DNA of 64,000 nt from assembly GCA_024232965.1 (NCBI GenBank), contig JACKQF010000001.1:992001-1056000 (forward strand), read 5' to 3'. The notes beneath the pieces were generated by a model, which was given only the letters and a program-made list of their open reading frames with translations, made no database searches and was not told the origin of the DNA. Source of the stretch: Verrucomicrobiaceae bacterium (lineage in GTDB: Bacteria > Verrucomicrobiota > Verrucomicrobiia > Verrucomicrobiales > Verrucomicrobiaceae). Each line of letters begins with the position of its first letter. Position 1 is the first letter of the stretch. A program made the translations under genes and the position numbers. Shown here piece by piece: positions 35,101-42,094 of the stretch.

Positions 35101-35338
35101 TTTCAGGGGCACCCTTGACGATGGTCGGACCATCCTTTTCGCGGGCCGCAAAGAAACCCGCTTCCGTATCAAGCCGCAGGGATGCCTTGCGCGATCCTGG
35201 GTCAGGCCCATGGCAATGAAAACAGGCATCCGCAAGGATGGGGCGGATGTCACGATTGAACTGCACCTCGCCGCCATAGGCAAAAGCCGACGGCAGCAGC
35301 AAGCAGGACAGTAGGGGGAGGCAGACGTTCTTTACCAC
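32168..35338 (-). CDS. PSCyt1/DUF1549/DUF1553 cytochrome protein with LamG insert
   Basis: I chose the GTG at 35338, which places a signal peptide (NVCLPLLSCLLLPSAFAYG) at the N-terminus and yields 1056 residues; an ATG at 35431 would put 31 unlike-signal residues before it. A planctomycete cytochrome C domain follows (CFHCH at 39-43), then DUF1549 (RRVALDITGLPPSPE, RYWLDAARYGDT) with a second CSQCH motif (333-337). A concanavalin/LamG-like domain (~435-640: FSYGAWIKAPRDGSGG, GQWQHVFVTYNGSG) is inserted before the C-terminal DUF1553 (RLGLAQWLVDPANPLTARV, NTPLQALVTMNDPQFVEAAR). It is probably an envelope redox or binding partner of the DUF1501 protein encoded 14 bp downstream. Confidence 0.9.
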   Translation of the reverse strand: MVKNVCLPLLSCLLLPSAFAYGGEVQFNRDIRPILADACFHCHGPDPGSRKASLRLDTEAGFFAAREKDGPTIVKGAPEKSPLYQRLITTDEDDLMPPPDEHKPLKPAQIAMIRDWIAQGAPWQPHWSFMAPQRASLPAVKQAGWTRNPIDNFILAKLEAKGLQPAAEADAHTLIRRVALDITGLPPSPELLKQFINPADPAHLSDEAYNRLIDELMKTPQYGEHRARYWLDAARYGDTHGLHFDNYREMWPYRDWVVNSFNANQPFDKFTVEQIAGDLLPKPTESQLIATGFQRCNITTNEGGTIDEENVMNMAADRVQTMGWVYMGLTTNCSQCHDHKFDPITQKDYYSMAAFFRNTTQPPKDGNSKDGVGPYLVVPETKDRPRWEALPAEIASATQKRDSRKTEAKADFESWLATAKPADIEKGMPADGLVAHLPLNEGKGNEVAATCGGEQTFKAVGAVSWTLGGKLGAAPVIAKGATFDIGSAGDFDKNQAFSYGAWIKAPRDGSGGIIARMDEANSYRGWDLFHAGQEIAAHFVSHWPDDAFKVTTKKKVLKPGQWQHVFVTYNGSGKAEGVKIFIDGVEQQVKIGPNTLKAASSIRTTTATRIGGRSGNQLFTGGSVQDVRVYSRAVTAAELKTIANNGPLRAMLAAPAAKRTPKQVAELYDYFLAGHDTQYQALNRVVMKLESERDTIKSRSPITHIQEEKKDSKAMAYVLMRGQYDNPGEQVEANAPAFLNPLPKGAPRNRLGLAQWLVDPANPLTARVTVNRLWQEIFGTGIVKTSEDFGIMGSPPSHQELLDWLAVEFRESGWDVKRLIKLVLNSATYRQSATMTPEKVEKDPANALLSRGPRFRMDAEMLRDYALAASKTLSPKMGGPSTKPYQPDHVWDQVGIGNTRQYTQDTGENLYRRTVYTFWKRMAPPPSLDIFNAPNREASCVRRERTNTPLQALVTMNDPQFVEAARNLAQQAMAASDPLAFIAERTLCRPLKPVEKDILVTSQKDLLAFYASHPDDAKLLIAVGESKADPKLDPTKLAAWTMLCNQVMNLDEVLNK

Positions 35339-35478
35339 ATCTGTACCAACGCTCCAGACACCTCGACGATTGCGCCAATCCTGTGTCGGATTCGGCCAAA
35401 ACTGGTCAACCCATGGCGGTAGTCGGGGCAAGGTTCATCAGAACATGCGAGTGGAGCCCTAGAAGCAGGGGTGTTCTT

Positions 35479-35506
35479 CCAAGGCATTGAGGCCGTTGCG
35501 CCTTGG
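35479..35506. other. Hairpin downstream of the ceramidase-like gene
   Basis: CCAAGGC and GCCTTGG form a perfect 7-bp stem around a 14-base loop, 12 bp past the stop of the minus-strand ceramidase-like gene. There is no T-run, so an intrinsic terminator is not certain; it may stabilise the 3' end. Confidence 0.4.
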
Positions 35507-35517
35507 GCGTAGCTGTG

Positions 35518-36870
35518 TCAATCGAGCTTGCTGCGCAGGGCGTGGACTGTGGTGACGATGTGTTCTTCGACCTTTGGGTTCCAGCGGGTGGGGTGGGATC
35601 CCCATTTCATGGCGTCGCCTCCTTCGTAGCCGCCTTCTTTCCAGACGCGGAGACTTGGGATGTAAGTGGGGACGTCGTTGGTGTAGGCGCTGACCCAGAC
35701 GATGGGATCATTGATTTCGTTCTTCAAACGTAGCGAGTAGTCGATGACGACTTCGCCTGCGAGCATGACCCAGGTGAGGTCGGGACCGAGGCGCAGAACT
35801 TGAACCGGGTAGGGGTAGTTTTGGGGGAGTCTCCCTTGTTCGTTGAGTACTGCGAGTACGCGGCCAGCGTGGGCTGCGTCTAGCTTGTTGGTCGATTTTT
35901 GTTGGTCAAGGAGTTGATCCCGAGTCGGGAGAGTGTCGTAGGCGAGGTCGATCTCTTGGTAAGCGGCTTTGAGGGCTCCTTCGATTGGAATGAGCTTGGT
36001 GGTCAGCGCGGCTTCCACTGCTGTCGCCAGGGATCGTCCGTGAGTCTGTGCGAGTTCGACGGTGCGTCGCGGGTAGGGGTTTTGATCACCACTGCAACCG
36101 TTCATGAACATGGCGGTAACGCCTGGATGGGCTGCCTGGAGGTATTCTTGGGCGTAACCTGCATAGTCGCCGCTGAACTTTTGATGACCAAGTGTAGTGC
36201 AATGGCAGGCGTATCCGAAGACGAGGGCAATCTCTTTGTTTGTCGCATCGGTGACCTTTAGAACGGGGACGCTGTGATCGACGGGCCCATCCGGATTGGG
36301 TGAGTTGTTCCAGCCGCCTTGGCCGTTGAGAGTGCGGCGATTCATGGCGAATCCACAGCGCGCTTTGCAGTAGTTGAGAGTGGCGGGCACGGCGTGCTCC
36401 ATGGCCTCGCCAACGATGCGGACAAAAGTCTCCTGGAGAGCGTCGGTATATTCAGCTGCCTCGGCTTCGCGGCGGGGTGGGTCATCGGTGCCGTAAAGTC
36501 GGCTGGTACGTAGCTCTGGTCCGCTGTGCGTGTGGCTGGCATTGATGGCGAGGTGGGCGGCATCGATGCCGTAGCGTTTTTGCACCTGCTCCGCGACAAA
36601 GAGGCGGACGTTGCGCGGCACTCCGACAAGATCCGTGGTGATGAGGGCGAATTTTGAGCCGAGATGATCTTCGATGACCAAGGCTTTGGCAAAGAGGTCC
36701 TGTTCGACACCTTCAGCTGGCTTGGTGCGTGCGGCATAGCCAGCCATCCAGATCATTTTTTCAGGGGTGATCTTTGCGATGGCGGCACCGGCCTTCCATT
36801 GCGGCTTGGGTGGCTCTGCGGCGAAGATGATCGTGACGAGAAGGAGGCAGATGGGCAGGAGTGCTTTCAT
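35518..36870 (-). CDS. Neutral/alkaline ceramidase-like secreted amidase
   Basis: The start at 36870 gives a 450-residue protein with a signal peptide (KALLPICLLLVTIIFA). Blocks of the neutral/alkaline non-lysosomal ceramidase N-terminal domain are visible: AKITPEKMIWMAGYA, ALITTDLVGVPRNV, HLAINASHTHSGPE (metal-binding His pair), VFGYACHCTTLG and FMNGCSGDQNPYPR. The family hydrolyses the amide of ceramide, but many planctomycete and verrucomicrobial members are uncharacterised and are shorter than true ceramidases, as here, where the C-terminal Ig-like domain is missing. It lies 49 bp downstream of the sensor kinase gene and may be co-transcribed. Confidence 0.88.
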   Translation of the reverse strand: MKALLPICLLLVTIIFAAEPPKPQWKAGAAIAKITPEKMIWMAGYAARTKPAEGVEQDLFAKALVIEDHLGSKFALITTDLVGVPRNVRLFVAEQVQKRYGIDAAHLAINASHTHSGPELRTSRLYGTDDPPRREAEAAEYTDALQETFVRIVGEAMEHAVPATLNYCKARCGFAMNRRTLNGQGGWNNSPNPDGPVDHSVPVLKVTDATNKEIALVFGYACHCTTLGHQKFSGDYAGYAQEYLQAAHPGVTAMFMNGCSGDQNPYPRRTVELAQTHGRSLATAVEAALTTKLIPIEGALKAAYQEIDLAYDTLPTRDQLLDQQKSTNKLDAAHAGRVLAVLNEQGRLPQNYPYPVQVLRLGPDLTWVMLAGEVVIDYSLRLKNEINDPIVWVSAYTNDVPTYIPSLRVWKEGGYEGGDAMKWGSHPTRWNPKVEEHIVTTVHALRSKLD

Positions 36871-36919
36871 GTCGGGGAGAAAGTCGCCTCGTGGTTGGCG
36901 GATCTTGCACTCTGGGAGC

Positions 36920-38998
36920 CTAAGATGCACGCCAGCGGATGACGACTTGGGTGCCGTGCGGTTGTGCCGGGAGCCACTGAATGTCTGCACCGATTTTTCG
37001 TGCTCGTTCGCGCATTCCCATGCAGCCAAAGTGGCCGGGCTTGCCCTCGGTGAAGTCCGGTTGGAGTCCGATGCCATCATCGAGGACGCAGAGGGTAATG
37101 CCTCCGTTGGTGCGTTCCAAACGGATAGCAATGTTTTGCGCCTGGGCGTGCTTGAGAGCATTGGTCAGGGCTTCTTGCGCGATCATGCGCAAGTGGTGCG
37201 CCGCCACTGCAGGAAGGTCCTCGGCGGGGCCATCCGCCTGAAAGGTGACTTGCGGGCCGACCTCGGACTGTCTCGAAATGAGCTCGCGCAGAGAGGTTGG
37301 AAGATCGAGGGTTTCGTCTTCGTCGGAGCGCAGATCTGAAACTAAGTTTCGAGCGCCGCTTTGGATGCGAGTGACGAGATGGCGGGAGTTTTCCAGCAAC
37401 TGTCTGGCTTTTTCATCGACGGGTCGCGAGGTTGCGGCGTCGAGTCGAATGCAGAGCCCGGCCAATTCTTGTTCCAAGGTGTCGTGAAACTCGCGTGCGA
37501 TTCTTTGCCTCTCGTCGAGCTTTGCCTCCTGGGCGATGCTGGCGCTGAGTGCCGCGGACTGCGCGGCGAGTCGGCGTCGCAGTAGGGAAATCCAGATGCC
37601 GCCGAGCAGAAGGATGCCCAGGAGCGCTGCGAGAATGTAAAGGAGGCGTCGCACTGTCCAACTGGAGGGGCTGCTGAGGATGACGAGATCATCGCTGCCG
37701 CGCAGCCAAATGGAAACGCTATCAGGGTTGGAGCGGAAACCCTTATCGAAGCTGGATTCAACTCTGCAAATCCCCGTGAGGCGCAGGATCGCACCGTCAG
37801 GGAGCGTGGGGGCTGCGCCTGGCAAGAGGGCGCGTAACTGCCCTGTGCTGGATTGCAGCCGCATCTCTGTGCCCTGAGGGGTGATGTAGCTGTCCTGTAG
37901 TTTTGCGGAAACTTGGACTAGGTCTGCATCGTGACTGTTGGCGAAGACTTCTGCGATCGTCAGTTGCGTCGGCTTTGGTGGTTCTGCGGGGGAGTTTGGG
38001 TCGATCTTTGCGAGTTCGGCATCGGCAAGCGAGGCTGCGAAATTCTCCATCGCCGGAAATCCGATCACCTCAACGCGCTGCCCGACTTTGACTGCGGGTT
38101 CTTCGTCAAGATGAATGGCGATAGTGGAGGGATCATTGCGGGGCGGCGTCGTGTCGTCCGCGCGGTTGGGTCTGGGTGGGGCAGGGCTATCGGGATCTCT
38201 GAGGAAGAGGGTGTGTTCTGCTAGGACGGCGAGGGTAACGCCAGAGATGCGGACCCGGCGCATCTCGACTTCTTCTCCACCTGCTTGGAACCGAAGCAAT
38301 CCAGCCACGGGGGTGATCGACATTTCTTCGGGGCGTGGGGCGGGGTCGGCGATGGTGATGCTTTGCCAGTTGGGAACTCGGAGATAGGGTTGAGTGAGTT
38401 GTCGCCGGTCGTTGATGCTGCCCGCAGCCAGTCCGGTGACGCTCAGGCGAGCATCGATGTAGGTGGACCTGTTCTCTGGTGGAGGCGCGTCGATTTTGAC
38501 TTCGAGTTGCCGATCCCCCATCGCGATCCTCAGAACAGTGCGGTTTTCATCCGCTGTCCGGATAGAGCGGCCGATGCCAATGACGTTCACTCGCTGGTAG
38601 TGATAGCGAGCAGCCATCAGGTCTGCAAAGGTCGCGGACGCTGCTGGAGGAGCGTCGCCGTGGCCGATGACCTCGAAGGTGGTTGCGTCGATGCCGGTCA
38701 AAAATAGTCCTGGAAAGGTCGTCCCACGAATGGACAAACGGTCGCCGATCTGAAGGTGATCAACCGGTGAACGGGTGCGAAGAAATGTGCCCGCGGACGC
38801 ATCCTGAACGAAGACGGTCCCAGGGGCTTCCACAAAGGACACGGCAGCCTCGATTTGGACAGGACGGCCCTCTGCCGCTGCCTCTGCGGAGAGTGTGCGC
38901 ACGGCTGGGACACGGGTGAGGACCTCTTGGGTCCAAGTGGTGCCGGATCCGATCAGGAGCAAAAAAAAGACCATGCCGCAGTGGCGCATGGTCTTCAT
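36920..38998 (-). CDS. Sensor histidine kinase (NarX/HisKA_3 type) with large periplasmic domain
   Basis: The 692-residue protein has a signal/anchor at residues ~9-22, a ~420-residue periplasmic part, one membrane segment (~452-473), a short coiled coil, and a HisKA_3 dimerisation domain with the phospho-acceptor His505 (RIAREFHDTLEQELAGL). An HATPase_c domain follows (EALTNALKHA, LDDGIGLQPD). The periplasmic part seems to consist of three OB-fold-like repeats (VFVQDASAGTFLRTR, HTLFLRDPDSP, TEMRLQSSTGQLRALLPG). Kinases of this type normally partner a LuxR/NarL-type response regulator, but none is adjacent. The first codons coincide with an intrinsic-terminator hairpin, so expression may be conditional; Met4 and Met9 are alternative starts. 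Confidence 0.9.
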   Translation of the reverse strand: MKTMRHCGMVFFLLLIGSGTTWTQEVLTRVPAVRTLSAEAAAEGRPVQIEAAVSFVEAPGTVFVQDASAGTFLRTRSPVDHLQIGDRLSIRGTTFPGLFLTGIDATTFEVIGHGDAPPAASATFADLMAARYHYQRVNVIGIGRSIRTADENRTVLRIAMGDRQLEVKIDAPPPENRSTYIDARLSVTGLAAGSINDRRQLTQPYLRVPNWQSITIADPAPRPEEMSITPVAGLLRFQAGGEEVEMRRVRISGVTLAVLAEHTLFLRDPDSPAPPRPNRADDTTPPRNDPSTIAIHLDEEPAVKVGQRVEVIGFPAMENFAASLADAELAKIDPNSPAEPPKPTQLTIAEVFANSHDADLVQVSAKLQDSYITPQGTEMRLQSSTGQLRALLPGAAPTLPDGAILRLTGICRVESSFDKGFRSNPDSVSIWLRGSDDLVILSSPSSWTVRRLLYILAALLGILLLGGIWISLLRRRLAAQSAALSASIAQEAKLDERQRIAREFHDTLEQELAGLCIRLDAATSRPVDEKARQLLENSRHLVTRIQSGARNLVSDLRSDEDETLDLPTSLRELISRQSEVGPQVTFQADGPAEDLPAVAAHHLRMIAQEALTNALKHAQAQNIAIRLERTNGGITLCVLDDGIGLQPDFTEGKPGHFGCMGMRERARKIGADIQWLPAQPHGTQVVIRWRAS
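38961..38994 (-). terminator. Terminator-like hairpin with T8 inside the histidine-kinase start
   Basis: On the minus strand AGACCATGC (38994-38986) pairs with GCATGGTCT (38976-38968), with inner GCG/CGC pairing, and a run of eight T follows. It lies 41 bp past the peroxiredoxin stop, so it probably terminates that transcript. The same bases are codons 2-13 of the histidine-kinase frame. Confidence 0.75.
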
Positions 38999-39035
38999 TT
39001 AGATGGGGGGTGGCAAGGGTGCAACCAGTGTTCGG

Positions 39036-39551
39036 TCAGACCCCGAGTTCCTTTAGAACACGATCGATGTCTTCAGCCTGCTTCGCTGTCGCGGCCTTGT
39101 CATCATGCCACACAATGCGGCCACCTTTGATGATGAAACACTGCCGAGTGGCGAGATTCATGCCCAACATCTTGGAGACTTTAAACGCCTCCAGCACTTT
39201 GCCTTCGGGATCTGCGATGAGATCGAAGGGCAATGTGAAGTCAGCGATGAACTTCTTTTGCGCTTCTGGGGTGTCGGTGGAGACTCCGAGTACCTGAACG
39301 CCACGCTTGGTGAGGTCGGCGTATGCGTCGCGGAGACTGCAGGACTGCTTGGTGCAGCCTGGAGTGTTCGCTTTGGGATAGAAGTAAACGACCGTGATGC
39401 CCTTCTTGTAAACTTCGGCGAAATTCACGGGAGCGCCGTTTTGATTGATGCCGGTAATTTCTGGCGCTGGAAGATCCACTTTCTGGCCTTCGCCAGCATG
39501 GGCGTTCAGCGAAAGGGCGGCGGCGAGTGCGATGAGTGCGAATTTTTTCAT
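39036..39551 (-). CDS. Periplasmic peroxiredoxin, PrxQ/Bcp type
   Basis: The 171-residue protein has a signal peptide (KKFALIALAAALSLNAHA) and a thioredoxin-fold AhpC/TSA domain. The peroxidatic cysteine is Cys66 in NTPGCTKQSC and the resolving cysteine is Cys71, five residues on, as in the atypical 2-Cys PrxQ/Bcp group. It reduces hydroperoxides, here in the periplasm. It lies 18 bp downstream of the LRR-cytochrome gene, so the two are probably co-transcribed, and a terminator follows its stop. Confidence 0.93.
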   Translation of the reverse strand: MKKFALIALAAALSLNAHAGEGQKVDLPAPEITGINQNGAPVNFAEVYKKGITVVYFYPKANTPGCTKQSCSLRDAYADLTKRGVQVLGVSTDTPEAQKKFIADFTLPFDLIADPEGKVLEAFKVSKMLGMNLATRQCFIIKGGRIVWHDDKAATAKQAEDIDRVLKELGV

Positions 39552-39569
39552 GGTGACTGGTTGGGGGGA

Positions 39570-40535
39570 TTACTTGACCGAGGCTTGGAGGCCGGGAATG
39601 GCGGCGTTCAGTTGTTTTACGCCTGCCTCTGTAGCCTTGGACTGCCAAAGTGCGACGGTCTTGAGTGATTTCAGGTTGGCGAGATGCTTCAGCCCTGCGT
39701 CGGTGACTTCGGTGGCGTAAAGATTGAGAGTTTGAATGTGCTTGAGTCCGGCGAGCTTTGCCAAGCCCGCGTCGGTGACCTTGGTCTGGCGGAGATCGAG
39801 AACGGTGAGGCGGGGCATCTGCGCGATGGTGTCCATGGCGGCATCGGTGATGACGGTGCGTCCGAGGTCCAGTTGGGTGATGTTGTCTTTCATCGGCAGC
39901 AGCGCTGCGACCTTATCGTCGGTGCACGCGGAGACTCCAGTGAGGAAGTCTGCGCGAAGAAGCGCCATGTCTGCCTTGAGTAGGGTGACTTGAGCTCCGG
40001 CTTCTTTGGCTTTCGCGATGGTTGCTTCGGCAACAGGCTTGAGGTCTGTGTTCAGTTTCTTGTAAAGCTCGTCGTGCTCGCGTGGGCCTGCGACTTTCTT
40101 TGTTCCGCCTGGGATGTCTGCGGGTCGGCCCTCTTGATTGCCTTCCCATCCGCCAAAGTCAGCACCTTCATCGATCCAGGTTTTGAGGAGTTTGGCTTCC
40201 TCTGCCGTGAGCGGGTCGCCCTTGGGTGGCATGAAGTCGTCATCATCCTTCGGCAGTACGGTGAAAAGATACATGTCGCTGGAGTCCGACTTTCCTGGCT
40301 TCAGGACTGCCCCGTGCTCGCCTCCTTTGAGCATCGCCCAAGCTGCATCCAGTCGGAGTTCGCCTTTGGGTTCCTTCTTTTTGCCGTTCTCTTCGTGGGG
40401 TGCCTTGTGGCAACCCAGGCACTTGGCTTCAATGATTGGCAGAATCTGTTTTTCGAATCCAACCGCAGCATGGCCGGAGGTCGTGGTGAGCAATGCGAGG
40501 GTGGCAACGAGGGCTAAGGAGGGGCTGGTTTTCAT
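39570..40535 (-). CDS. Secreted planctomycete-type cytochrome with LRR domain
   Basis: The start at 40535 gives 321 residues with a signal peptide (SLALVATLALLTTTSGHA). A single-haem planctomycete cytochrome C domain follows: CLGCH at 39-43, GELRLDAAWAMLKGGEHG, DDDFMPPKGDPLTAEEAKLL and WIDEGADFGGWEG. The C-terminal third is a leucine-rich repeat series (LTVLDLRQTKVTDAGLAKL, IQTLNLYATEVTDAGLKHL). The first repeat is preceded by a degenerate one around VTLLKADMALLRADF. It may be a surface redox or binding protein; its partner is unknown. It shares the promoter region with divergent glgC. Confidence 0.9.
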   Translation of the reverse strand: MKTSPSLALVATLALLTTTSGHAAVGFEKQILPIIEAKCLGCHKAPHEENGKKKEPKGELRLDAAWAMLKGGEHGAVLKPGKSDSSDMYLFTVLPKDDDDFMPPKGDPLTAEEAKLLKTWIDEGADFGGWEGNQEGRPADIPGGTKKVAGPREHDELYKKLNTDLKPVAEATIAKAKEAGAQVTLLKADMALLRADFLTGVSACTDDKVAALLPMKDNITQLDLGRTVITDAAMDTIAQMPRLTVLDLRQTKVTDAGLAKLAGLKHIQTLNLYATEVTDAGLKHLANLKSLKTVALWQSKATEAGVKQLNAAIPGLQASVK

Positions 40536-40672
40536 GGTCGGGCGGTTTTTGAGGCGTGAGGCGCAAACGAGGCACAATATTATTTCGCCTACGAGGAGGG
40601 AAACGTTTGCGTGAAGGCCTTGTTTCAGGGAAAAATGTGCGTCGATTGTTATCCAACCCTCCTCCCTTTCCC

Positions 40673-41995
40673 ATGAAGAACAAGCTCACCCAAGCGGCCC
40701 TGCAACGCCTTGAAGTTGAATCCGCACTAAGATCGAAGACTTTGGCCATCGTGATGGGAGGCGGTGCTGGTTCGCGACTGTTTCCATTGACGAAAGAACG
40801 CGCGAAACCTGCGGTGCCGTTGGCTGGGAAATATCGTCTGGTGGATATCCCGATCAGCAACTGCATCAACTCGGGCGTGCGCCAAGTGTATGTGCTGACC
40901 CAGTACAACAGCGCTTCTCTGAATCGACACATCAATCGCACTTACAAGTTTGACCAGTTTACTCGTGGTTTCGTCGAGATCCTTGCCGCCCAGCAAACAG
41001 CGAAAGGAGAGGCTTGGTATCAGGGCACTGCGGACGCGGTGCGCCAAAATATGCGCTACTTTCTGGAGGGGGATTGGGAATACTTTATGATCCTGAGCGG
41101 CGACCAATTATATCGCATGGATTTTCGGCGGGTAATGGCTGAGCACATCGTCAATCAGGCTGAGTTGACCATCGCCACGCTGCCAGTGGATGCAGCGGCC
41201 GCCGCAGGATTTGGGATCATGCATGCTGATGAAGAGGGTCGTATTGATGAATTCGTAGAAAAACCAAAAGACCCTGCGGTGCTGGCAAAGTTCAGGATGC
41301 CAAGAGAAACCGTCGCGGCTCTGGGGCGTGATGCTGACGACGAACTCTATCAAGCCAGCATGGGCATTTATTTGTTTAATCGGCAGGTGTTGGAGGATTG
41401 CCTGAACAACGACAAGCTAGATTTCGGCAAGGACGTTATCCCTGCGGTATTGAAGTCCAATCGAGTTCACGCTTTCAACTTCCAAGGCTACTGGGAAGAC
41501 ATTGGAACGATCAAATCTTTCTTTGATGCAAACCTCGATCTTTGCAGTGTGGTCCCCCAGTACAACTTTTTCGACTCCGTCGCACCGATCTTCACTCACG
41601 CACGTTTCCTGCCTGCTTCTAAGATCAACGGAGCCACCGTTCGCGAGGCTCTTATTTCCGATGGTTGTGTGATTTCCGATGCTCAGATCGAACGCTGCGT
41701 GATCGGGATTCGCTCTTTCATCGAGGCCGGCACCACCATGCGCGAAACCATTGTGATGGGCGCTGACTATTTGGCGGGTGCGGTTGGTCGGGACCCAAAT
41801 CGCCCCGCTCCAGGGATTGGGCGGAATTGCCGAATCGAGCGCACCATCATCGATAAGAATGTGCACATCGGCGATAACGTCGTGATTACCCCCGCGAACA
41901 AGCCCGCCAACATGGATAGCGAGTTGTTCTATGTGCGCGATGGTATCGTAGTGATTCCAAAAGACACCATTATCCCCGCTGGGACCTGGATCTGA
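40673..41995 (+). CDS. glgC: Glucose-1-phosphate adenylyltransferase
   Basis: GlgC makes ADP-glucose from ATP and glucose-1-phosphate, the committed step of glycogen synthesis. The 440-residue protein has the nucleotidyltransferase signature VMGGGAGSRLFPLTKERAKP, then YRLVDIPISNCINSG, the catalytic-region ILSGDQLYRMDF, FVEKPKDP and YWEDIGTIKSFFDANL. The C-terminal part is a left-handed beta-helix with IERCVIGIRSFIEAG and RNCRIERTIIDKNVHIG. It resembles the cyanobacterial/plant-type enzymes. The ATG at 40673 fits the family N-terminus; the longer upstream frame is not supported. No other glg gene is adjacent. Confidence 0.95.
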   Translation: MKNKLTQAALQRLEVESALRSKTLAIVMGGGAGSRLFPLTKERAKPAVPLAGKYRLVDIPISNCINSGVRQVYVLTQYNSASLNRHINRTYKFDQFTRGFVEILAAQQTAKGEAWYQGTADAVRQNMRYFLEGDWEYFMILSGDQLYRMDFRRVMAEHIVNQAELTIATLPVDAAAAAGFGIMHADEEGRIDEFVEKPKDPAVLAKFRMPRETVAALGRDADDELYQASMGIYLFNRQVLEDCLNNDKLDFGKDVIPAVLKSNRVHAFNFQGYWEDIGTIKSFFDANLDLCSVVPQYNFFDSVAPIFTHARFLPASKINGATVREALISDGCVISDAQIERCVIGIRSFIEAGTTMRETIVMGADYLAGAVGRDPNRPAPGIGRNCRIERTIIDKNVHIGDNVVITPANKPANMDSELFYVRDGIVVIPKDTIIPAGTWI

Positions 41996-42014
41996 TCTGG
42001 GAGAGACTTTGGCT

Positions 42015-42036
42015 TAGCCCCTCCAGGCAGGGGCTA
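42015..42036. other. Hairpin between glgC and nuoN
   Basis: TAGCCCCT and AGGGGCTA form an 8-bp stem around a 6-base loop (42023-42028), 19 bp after the glgC stop in the convergent space with nuoN. No T-run follows on either strand, so it is at best a weak or bidirectional terminator. Confidence 0.45.
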
Positions 42037-42094
42037 GGCCGGACGGTTTGAGAATTCGCTGCTCGTCTATTGCTGGAGCGTTCTTTCTAGACAC

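Noticed and set aside
42015..42036. Rho-independent terminator for glgC or nuoN
   Set aside because: The hairpin is good but no T-run follows on either strand, so I list it only as a hairpin.
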